Assembly: GCA_003132905.1 (NCBI GenBank)
Contig: PKZC01000396.1
Span: 1 to 57,940, forward strand
DNA: 57,940 nucleotides
Direction: 5' to 3'
Source: Bryobacterales bacterium
GTDB lineage: Bacteria > Acidobacteriota > Terriglobia > Bryobacterales > Bryobacteraceae
The notes beneath the pieces were generated by a model that did not search any database, was not told the origin of the DNA, and saw nothing but the letters and a program-made list of their open reading frames with translations. Of this stretch, positions 52,279 through 57,940 are shown one piece after another (within the stretch, counting starts at the first letter, position 1; each line of letters begins with the position of its first letter). Both the position numbers and the translations under genes were made by a program.

Positions 52279-54026
52279 GCCAACCTCCCGGGATGTTTCA
52301 AATATTTATCGATCAGGGCGTCGGCCGCCCAATAAGTTGTGGCCAGCACGGTGAGCGTTGGGTTGCCAGACGCAGTTTGAGGAAACGACGATGCACCGAT
52401 CACCCACAAATTCGGCATGTCCCAATGCTGTAGATAGGGATTCACCACGCTCGTTTCCGGTGACGCGCCCATCGTAACGCCGCCTTGAATATGGGTGCTC
52501 TGATAATTGATGACGTTGTATTTCGCTCGCGACGGCCGCCGGGCGTCTATCTTCGCGCCCATGGCCGGTGCGATCTTCGCCGCAAGATCGTACGCAAAAT
52601 CGCGCTGCTTGTGTTCGTGCTCCGTCCAGTCTAGAGTGAAGCGCAGCAATGGATCGCCGAACTTGTCGGTATATGTGGGATCCAGATCGATATAGTTTTG
52701 GCGATACGACATATGCTCGCCGTACATATTTAATTGCGACACACGGTCGTGCCATTGGAGCGAAGCGGCCTTCCATTCCGCCCCCCAATTGGATTTCGAC
52801 GCTTCCGGCGGTATCGAGCCAAACGCGCCGATGGGCAAATCGCCGTTGCCGTTCAAACTCAGCATTCCATACCGCAGCAACCCATCCGAACCCGTGAGAC
52901 CGTTGTCGCCGTCGAAGTCGGAAATGCGCCTTCCGAGCGATCCCGCACCCATGAATAAGTTCATCGGCTTGTCGAAGTAGATGCGGATTCCTCCCTCCAC
53001 CTGATGCGTAAGGTGCCGGCCGAGCGTTCCTTTTCCGCTTGCGGGATCGTAAGGCGTGCCAATCTTGGAAAGATACAAAAGCCGGTTGTTGTTCAACGTG
53101 AAGGAAGCGAGAATCACAGTCGCGGCGGGTTGAAAAAATTCCTCGCCATTGGCGTCGGTGAACTGGACGCCGGTAGCGCGCCCGTCCTTCTGCACGATGC
53201 GTCGGACCCAGCTTCCGGTTCGCAGTTCGAAGCTCTTATGTTTGCGAAGCACCGGTATCAGGGTGTTGGTAGGCTGCGCCTTGGCTCCAATCATGCAGCC
53301 GAAGCGGGAGCAATATCCGCAATAGCCACAGGCCACGCGGGAAACCCCATCGGGATTGGTGTAGTTTTCGCTGAGGTTCGCGGCGGGAGTGGGGTAAGGA
53401 TGATAGCCCAGGTTCCGCGTGGCGTCCTCAAACAGGTGCGACGCATAGGAATGCTTCAGCGGCGGCGTGGGGTATTCGTGCATACGCGGCGACTCGAAAA
53501 TATTTCCGCCATCGATCAGCTTGCCGCGCAGGTTGCCGGCCTTGCCGCTGACGCCCATCATCCGCTCGGCGTTCCAATAGTGCGGCTCTAGTTGATCGTA
53601 GGTGACGCCCCAATCCCGCACAGCCAGATCGGCGGGCAGCCGCGCCGCCCCGTGCTTCTCGGTCAAGTGGGTTCGCAGGGTGAAAACTTCCGGGAGAAAG
53701 CGGAAGCACATGCCGGTCCAATGTTCGCCAGCGCCGCCCACCCCGGTTCCCGGATGGAACGAGCCGTATTGCCGGACTGGAACCGCGGAATCTCGCGCGG
53801 AATGCCGATGCGTGACCGTCTCTTCGGCGATGTTCTGCATCATGCGCAGCCGGATGTTGTAGTCCAGCTCATCCATGTCCATGGCGTAGTCGGCTAGACC
53901 TTGAGGTTTGCCGCGTTCCAGCGCCAGCACGCTGAGTGAAGTACGGCTGACGAGCTCTTTCGCCATGGCGAGGCCGGTCCAGCCGCCGCCGATGATGGCG
54001 ACATCTACGGGTTTCAGATTGGTCAT
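52275..54026 (-). CDS. GMC-family flavoprotein, gluconate-2-dehydrogenase alpha-like
   Basis: The 583-residue protein has an FAD-binding N-terminus (VAIIGGGWTGLAMAKEL, GGGWTG at 13-18), FHPGTGVGGAGEHWTGM and the GMC C-terminal region THIQGGVTMGASPETSVVNPY with NLWVIGASSFPQTASGNPT. It has a cysteine-rich loop CGYCGYCSRFGC near 235-246, which could bind an Fe-S cluster or form disulphides. No signal of its own, so it would ride out with the Tat-bearing subunit 3. Substrate is likely a sugar acid or alcohol; not readable. It starts the long minus-strand run to 47471. Confidence 0.88.
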   Translation of the reverse strand: MTNLKPVDVAIIGGGWTGLAMAKELVSRTSLSVLALERGKPQGLADYAMDMDELDYNIRLRMMQNIAEETVTHRHSARDSAVPVRQYGSFHPGTGVGGAGEHWTGMCFRFLPEVFTLRTHLTEKHGAARLPADLAVRDWGVTYDQLEPHYWNAERMMGVSGKAGNLRGKLIDGGNIFESPRMHEYPTPPLKHSYASHLFEDATRNLGYHPYPTPAANLSENYTNPDGVSRVACGYCGYCSRFGCMIGAKAQPTNTLIPVLRKHKSFELRTGSWVRRIVQKDGRATGVQFTDANGEEFFQPAATVILASFTLNNNRLLYLSKIGTPYDPASGKGTLGRHLTHQVEGGIRIYFDKPMNLFMGAGSLGRRISDFDGDNGLTGSDGLLRYGMLSLNGNGDLPIGAFGSIPPEASKSNWGAEWKAASLQWHDRVSQLNMYGEHMSYRQNYIDLDPTYTDKFGDPLLRFTLDWTEHEHKQRDFAYDLAAKIAPAMGAKIDARRPSRAKYNVINYQSTHIQGGVTMGASPETSVVNPYLQHWDMPNLWVIGASSFPQTASGNPTLTVLATTYWAADALIDKYLKHPGRLA

Positions 54027-54115
54027 ATTAAAGCGTCCCCGCCCAGTTATTGAGGCTAATTGGATTCCAGCGGTACGTCAAGCGACGGCCGGATGGTGGC
54101 ATCGAGCATCCGATG

Positions 54116-54895
54116 TCACTTGGATTTGATAGGCTCCAGGCCTGTGTCGGCGATGACGCGGGCATTTGCCGGAGAGACGAAAAATTGGATGAGCGCCCGG
54201 GCGGCTTTTGGATTCTTCGCGGCCGATGCTACGCCGGCAGAAAAGACCGTGACTTTCTGAGCGCCGGGCGGCAGCGGCCCAACGTAATCGATGCCCGGCA
54301 CAGGAAGCAGTTCGCTGATCTGCTGAAAGCCGATCTCGGCATCGCCGCGAGCCACCACCGCACCCACCGGCTGATCCGCAATCCTCTGGCACTTGTCTTT
54401 AATTTGATCCGCGATCCCGAGATGCTGAAACAGATCATGCGAAAGATAGACGCCGCTGGCTGAGGCCGAATATGCGATGGATTTCGCGTGCAGCAAAGTT
54501 TGTTTCAGCGTATCCATTGAACTGATGTCCGGCTTCGCCGCTCCTTTTCGCACCGCCATGCCGATGCTGGATCGCACCAGGTCGACGCGGCTACCTCGCA
54601 CAACCTTGCCTTTCTGGATGAGCTCGTCTAGCGCGGGGGCGGCCAGAATCACAACATCCACGGGCTCGCCGCGATCGAGCCGGCTTGGAATTGAATCTGG
54701 CGCGTTTCCCATGGATGCGCCGAACGCCGTCGCCACCTTAATATGATGGGTGCGTTCGAACTCCGGGGTGAGACGAAGATAAGCTGCGGTGAATGCGCCC
54801 GAAGTCATGACCTTGATTTCTTCGGCGGCCGCAGCGCCAGCAAAGAATAGAACGCTTCCGATGACAAGCGCCGCTCTTCTGGAAACCAGAGACAT
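54116..54895 (-). CDS. ModA-like molybdate/extracytoplasmic substrate-binding protein, orphan
   Basis: The 259-residue periplasmic protein has a signal peptide (ALVIGSVLFFAGAAAA), then EIKVMTSGAFTAAYLRLTPEFE, GEPVDVVILAAPALDELI, LLHAKSIAYSASASGVYLS and GDAEIGFQQISELLPVPGI, typical of ModA-type binding proteins. No permease or ATPase gene (modB, modC) is near, so it is an orphan or works with a distant transporter. A link to the molybdenum enzyme encoded at 11582 is possible but only speculative. Confidence 0.8.
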   Translation of the reverse strand: MSLVSRRAALVIGSVLFFAGAAAAEEIKVMTSGAFTAAYLRLTPEFERTHHIKVATAFGASMGNAPDSIPSRLDRGEPVDVVILAAPALDELIQKGKVVRGSRVDLVRSSIGMAVRKGAAKPDISSMDTLKQTLLHAKSIAYSASASGVYLSHDLFQHLGIADQIKDKCQRIADQPVGAVVARGDAEIGFQQISELLPVPGIDYVGPLPPGAQKVTVFSAGVASAAKNPKAARALIQFFVSPANARVIADTGLEPIKSK

Positions 54896-54930
54896 CCCTC
54901 AGAGTATAGTGGACCATTGGGGAGGCTGAC

Positions 54931-56313
54931 TTGAAACCCTTTCTCTTCGTATTTGCGCTCGCCGGATTCGTGCTCCTGCCTTTGAGCGCCCAGCCCACGG
55001 CCGAAGCGAACAACATGGTCCTGGTCGGCCACAACGATTTGAATGGCAACGGCGACGGAGGCGAAGGACTGGCTATCCAGCAGTGGCCCGATGGACGCCG
55101 CATCCTGTATCTGGCGCACGAAGGGCAAAAAACCTGCATCAGCATTATCGACGTTACGCATCCTGAGAATCCGGTCTTGATCAATCAGCTTCCGTCACCA
55201 GCGCCGGACATCACGCGCTGCAACTCGCTGGGGCTTTCGGGCAACGTGCTGGTGATCGCCAATCAAGCGCTCAAGAAAGGTCAAAAGACGGCGGGGCTGT
55301 GGGTGCTGGATGTATCCAACTTCGCGCGAATACAGAACGCGAAACGCTTGGAGGATCTCGAATTTTCATTCTTCGATACGTCGGGTCCCAATTCGCGCGG
55401 CATCCACTGCGTGTGGTTTGTGGACGGCGAGTTCGCGCACCTGACTACGGGCGCGGCCGATTTTGATCCCACAAATCCGAATGACGATCAGTTCTACATG
55501 ATTGTGGATTTGCGCGATCCGCGGCAGCCGCGCGAAGTGGGCCGATGGTGGTATCCGGGAACGCGCAAGGGCGACACTTGCCTTCCCGATTGTTTGCCGA
55601 AGCGACATCCGAAATTCGACGACGGCTATCGGCCGCATCAAACTGAAGTGTGGCCGGATCATCCCGACCGCGCCTATGTCGCCTATATCGATGGAGGCGC
55701 TTTTATCCTGGATATTTCGGGACTCGCCGACGTCAAGGCCGGCCGCGCGAAAACGTTCACGCCGAAAGTGGTCGGCCATACCCAGTTCTCTCCGCCTTAT
55801 CCGGCATGGACGCACACATTTCAACCAATCTTCAGCCGCGGCATGGCGATTGCATCGGACGAAGACACGCAGGACAACTGCAAGGACGCGCCGAAACTGG
55901 TCTGGCTGCTGGATATTCGGGCCGAAACAAATCCCATGGTGATCGGCACCGCACCGCTGCATTCGAGCGACGGCGATCTTTGTACGCGCGGCGGCCGGTT
56001 TGGCGCGCACAATCTGCACCCGAATTTTCCCAGCTCCACTTCCGCTAACCTGAAAAACACCACGGTGGCCAGTTGGTTCAATGGCGGCGTGCGAATTTTC
56101 CACATCGTGGATGGGCCCAAGGGCGTTCCGAATGCGCCTCCGCATCTGGAGGAAATCGGCTACTACATTCCGGCCGCGCCCGCGAAGAATCCGACACCTA
56201 CCAGCCAGATGAATCATGCCATCGTGGATGAGCACGGTCTGATCTATGCGAATGACCGGTTCACCGGCGGGCTCTATATTCTTCGATACACCGGCGCCGT
56301 GCCGTTGGACTGA
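54931..56313 (+). CDS. Secreted LVIVD-like beta-propeller protein
   Basis: The 460-residue protein starts at a TTG with GGGGAGG six bases upstream. A signal peptide (FVFALAGFVLLPLSAQ) precedes blades such as CISIIDVTHPENPVLINQL, LWVLDVSNFARIQ, QFYMIVDLRDPRQPREVG and FILDISGLADVKAG, and the end HAIVDEHGLIYANDRFTGGLYILRY. These resemble LVIVD repeat proteins. Conserved cysteines (DTCLPDCLP, CTRGGRFGAH) fit an oxidising compartment. Function unknown; divergent from the ModA-like gene. Confidence 0.75.
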   Translation: MKPFLFVFALAGFVLLPLSAQPTAEANNMVLVGHNDLNGNGDGGEGLAIQQWPDGRRILYLAHEGQKTCISIIDVTHPENPVLINQLPSPAPDITRCNSLGLSGNVLVIANQALKKGQKTAGLWVLDVSNFARIQNAKRLEDLEFSFFDTSGPNSRGIHCVWFVDGEFAHLTTGAADFDPTNPNDDQFYMIVDLRDPRQPREVGRWWYPGTRKGDTCLPDCLPKRHPKFDDGYRPHQTEVWPDHPDRAYVAYIDGGAFILDISGLADVKAGRAKTFTPKVVGHTQFSPPYPAWTHTFQPIFSRGMAIASDEDTQDNCKDAPKLVWLLDIRAETNPMVIGTAPLHSSDGDLCTRGGRFGAHNLHPNFPSSTSANLKNTTVASWFNGGVRIFHIVDGPKGVPNAPPHLEEIGYYIPAAPAKNPTPTSQMNHAIVDEHGLIYANDRFTGGLYILRYTGAVPLD

Positions 56314-56324
56314 CGCGGCGCTGC

Positions 56325-56522
56325 TCAGCCTTCCGCGTGTCGCAAAGAAGCCGACTGTAGTTCGTAGTCCACTTGTTCTTGCGCAAGTTCCCGCGTCGAA
56401 AAACGATCCGTGCTCTCAATCGGGACGGGATCGTCATCGAACGTCAGTTGGAACGACCAGGTGCCGTCCGCGTGTTCGGTGTACTCCACGTCGGCCGAAA
56501 CGCTCCCGTTGTTGATCTTCAT
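56325..56522 (-). CDS. Small hypothetical protein
   Basis: The 65-residue acidic protein (SADVEYTEHADGTWSFQLTF, then a helix RELAQEQVDYELQSA) has plausible amino-acid composition and a beta-then-helix pattern. There is no signal peptide and no good ribosome binding site, and I do not recognise it. It ends eleven bases after the convergent propeller gene. Confidence 0.45.
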   Translation of the reverse strand: MKINNGSVSADVEYTEHADGTWSFQLTFDDDPVPIESTDRFSTRELAQEQVDYELQSASLRHAEG

Positions 56523-56564
56523 GCTGTCGATGGTAGCAATCGTCGCGTTAGATAATGGGATTGG

Positions 56565-56849
56565 ATGAAGCTGCTCGGCCAGCGTTTACTGCTCATCACC
56601 GCAACGTTGCTGCTGCTAGTTTACCTGGCCGATTCTATTTCGATCCGCTACCGGATTCCGAATGGACGCGAGCAATTCGGGTCCGTTGAGGTGCAGAAAT
56701 TGCTGGCTGTGCCGCAGAAGGACCACAAAACCGAATACATCGCCGATCCACCGCAAGCCCAGCAGTGCGTGCATTCGTTGTTTCCGCAACTTGGGCTGCC
56801 GCCGTGCTGGTATGAATCACGGCATGCCACGCAGCAGGTCAACTATTGA
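56565..56849 (+). CDS. Small secreted or membrane-anchored hypothetical protein
   Basis: The 94-residue protein has a strong hydrophobic N-terminus (LLLITATLLLLVYLAD) and a mature part with EYIADPPQAQQCVHSLFPQL and two cysteines (QQCVHSL and PPCWYESRH). I recall similar small proteins in Acidobacteria but no function. GGGA lies four bases before the ATG. Confidence 0.6.
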   Translation: MKLLGQRLLLITATLLLLVYLADSISIRYRIPNGREQFGSVEVQKLLAVPQKDHKTEYIADPPQAQQCVHSLFPQLGLPPCWYESRHATQQVNY

Positions 56850-56860
56850 TTTTGCAAAGC

Positions 56861-57403
56861 CTAATGGACGAGCTTGTCGAAGCGCCAGCCGGTATCGCTC
56901 TTGCGGAATAAAAACGAAACTGGCACGTCCTCTTTGAAATCGCCATGCTTCACGCCCAACATCGGCAGGGGATTTTGGAAACAAGTGCCTTGTATCTTGA
57001 CGGAAGCCTTCGCGGTCACTAACTTCGTACCGTCTGCGTCGCCGTTACGTATATCCGAAACCTCTTCTACTTCCAATGAGAACGGGCCACGAACCTGCAC
57101 ATGAGGCTGGTGATAATTGGGCTCGATTGCGGGGTCATCGCCGAAGTTGAGCTCGCGGCCTTTGGGAGTCAGCCGGGCGGTGGTTCGGTCTTGAGACACT
57201 TGCGATGGCGCTTCCCACAACTCCGATTGCACGCCGCAGTCCAACTGCCCCGGGGTGATGGTGACTTGCTCTCCATCCAGATTGACGGCGCTGCCCTCCA
57301 GGATTCCCTTGGCGCCCTCTCCATCGAGGTCGTCTTTGTTCCCGCAAGCTACGGTAATCAGATATAGGCCCAGGACTGCGCCCAGGAGCCAGCGGTGCGT
57401 CAT
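56861..57403 (-). CDS. Putative lipoprotein of unknown function
   Basis: The 180-residue protein has a hydrophobic start ending LYLITVACGN; the residue pattern TVAC is a weak lipobox, so it may be a lipoprotein anchored after the cysteine. The mature part is beta-rich (VNLDGEQVTITPGQL, GPFSLEVEEVSDI, LVTAKASVKIQGTC). Convergent with the small gene at 56565; no family recognised. Confidence 0.65.
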   Translation of the reverse strand: MTHRWLLGAVLGLYLITVACGNKDDLDGEGAKGILEGSAVNLDGEQVTITPGQLDCGVQSELWEAPSQVSQDRTTARLTPKGRELNFGDDPAIEPNYHQPHVQVRGPFSLEVEEVSDIRNGDADGTKLVTAKASVKIQGTCFQNPLPMLGVKHGDFKEDVPVSFLFRKSDTGWRFDKLVH

Positions 57404-57502
57404 AAGTGCAATTTACCCACTCTCTTTGTTCATCGACTGCGCTGAGATGTGACTTTAGCTAGACCCATAGGTGCTGGGGGGGCAAAGATGCAGGCCAAAC
57501 GA

Positions 57503-57558
57503 GCCTAATATATTAGGCAAACTGCTTGCAAACAGAAACTTTGCCTAATATACTAGGC
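57503..57558. promoter_or_regulatory. Two HipB-type operator palindromes
   Basis: GCCTAATATATTAGGC (57503-57518) is a perfect 16-bp palindrome; GCCTAATATACTAGGC (57543-57558) differs by one base. Their centres are exactly 40 bases apart, and the second ends two bases before the antitoxin GTG. Paired operators overlapping the promoter and start are typical of autoregulated antitoxin genes. Confidence 0.7.
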
Positions 57559-57560
57559 TT

Positions 57561-57839
57561 GTGCTTGACCTGATCTCCATCGGCGCCCAGATCGCCGACC
57601 GCCGCAAGAAGCTCAAGCTCAGCCAAGCCGCGCTCGCGGTCAAGGCGGGCGTGAGTCGGGCTACGCTCGATGCGCTCGAAAACGGACGGGCCGGCGAGCT
57701 AGGCTTCGTAAAACTGACCAAGTTGCTGGTCGCGCTCGGCCTTGAGCTGAAGCTGCAGGTGGCGAGCTCACAGCGGCCCAGTCTGGACGAACTACTGCAA
57801 GAGAATCGCGATGATCAAAGTCTGGACCGACGCCGCTGA
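57561..57839 (+). CDS. XRE-family antitoxin, HipB-like
   Basis: The 92-residue protein has a Cro/C1-type helix-turn-helix (ADRRKKLKLSQAALAVKAGVSRATLDALENGRAG, about 12-45) and a short C-terminal tail. The start is a GTG two bases after an operator, with no ribosome binding site, so leaderless translation is possible. It overlaps the next gene by 29 bases. It should repress the operon by binding the two palindromes and neutralise the HipA-like partner. Confidence 0.82.
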   Translation: MLDLISIGAQIADRRKKLKLSQAALAVKAGVSRATLDALENGRAGELGFVKLTKLLVALGLELKLQVASSQRPSLDELLQENRDDQSLDRRR

Positions 57840-57940
57840 GGCGGGATTTCTCGACCGTCACGGCGAGCGTAGCAGCACGTTCGCCTACTTGCCCAGCGCG
57901 CCCGCCGCGCGCGCTGTCTCGGTGACCATGCCCGTGCGGC
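57811..57940 (+). CDS. HipA-like kinase, N-terminus only
   Basis: Only the first 43 residues are in the window: MIKVWTDAAEAGFLDRHGER then STFAYLPSAPAARAVSVTMP. The pattern matches the HipA N-terminal segment (couple_hipA), which precedes the kinase domain that phosphorylates a tRNA synthetase in E. coli. The 29-base overlap with the antitoxin gene supports a toxin-antitoxin pair; the catalytic part lies outside the window. Confidence 0.7.
   Translation, partial: MIKVWTDAAEAGFLDRHGERSSTFAYLPSAPAARAVSVTMPVR

Noticed and set aside
55366..56235. Minus-strand open frame of 289 codons opposite the LVIVD-like propeller gene
   Set aside because: Arg/His-rich, no domain, and the plus-strand gene has a signal peptide and strong ribosome binding site.
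1..57940. Mobile elements, CRISPR arrays, phage or defence genes beyond the HipBA-like pair
   Set aside because: No transposase, integrase, terminal inverted repeat or regularly spaced repeats were found on either strand.

Overview
The window looks like a chromosomal segment of an Acidobacteriota bacterium, probably near Solibacter or Bryobacter. The basis is family content, not a search: an Oar-like TonB-dependent receptor with a carboxypeptidase-regulatory domain, an acidobacterial-type VWFA protein, a secreted TolB/WD40-like propeller, a DUF1592-type c-haem protein next to an ankyrin protein, a DUF6152 protein, and a gluconate-dehydrogenase-subunit-3/GMC oxidoreductase pair. Genes are tightly packed, often with ATGA, GTGA or TTGA overlaps. 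No insertion sequence, CRISPR array, phage gene or rRNA is visible; there is one tRNA, Leu(GAG).

Region 1 (1-4055): a truncated DUF1587/1595/1592 c-haem protein translationally coupled to an ankyrin-repeat protein, then a divergent secreted beta-propeller. Region 2 (4058-22169) is a nucleobase catabolism island. The minus-strand operon 15312 to 4058 holds ten nearly contiguous genes: xdhA, xdhB, guaD, uraD, uox, uraH, allC, allB, allE and a second M20 amidohydrolase (candidate ureidoglycolate amidohydrolase). Together they read as guanine/xanthine to urate to allantoin to allantoate to ureidoglycine to ureidoglycolate to glyoxylate plus ammonia. Next to it, a minus-strand M20 hydrolase (candidate beta-ureidopropionase) is divergent from preT-preA-hydA-NCS1 permease, the reductive pyrimidine route from uracil to beta-alanine.

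Region 3 (22381-33714): an Oar-like outer-membrane receptor, a fused acyltransferase/GNAT protein resembling the ornithine-lipid synthase OlsF, an uncharacterised protein, a NUDIX hydrolase, a U32 (RlhA-like) protein, a secreted DinB-like protein and two tandem secreted paralogues. Region 4 (33741-44964) is a signalling locus: a BBP2-type outer-membrane barrel, a small HTH protein, two KdpE-like response regulators, three KdpD-like kinases keeping the DUF4118 membrane domain but lacking the KdpD N-terminal sensor, a VWFA protein and a secreted unknown. No kdpFABC is present. Five non-coding sites share a 20-bp motif with an 11-bp direct repeat, much like the E. coli KdpE site, and each lies exactly 8 bp from a -10-like hexamer. 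I regard this as the most interesting signal in the window: an apparently self-contained Kdp-like regulon rewired to envelope and secreted proteins.

Region 5 (45155-57940): tRNA-Leu and secG, an EEP-family phosphatase/nuclease, a di-haem cytochrome, a minus-strand run (GMC oxidoreductase, its small subunit, an old yellow enzyme, DinB, DUF6152, two tandem paralogues, cupin), an orphan ModA-like protein, a secreted LVIVD-like propeller, small unknowns, and at the right edge a HipBA-like pair preceded by two 16-bp palindromes exactly 40 bp apart.
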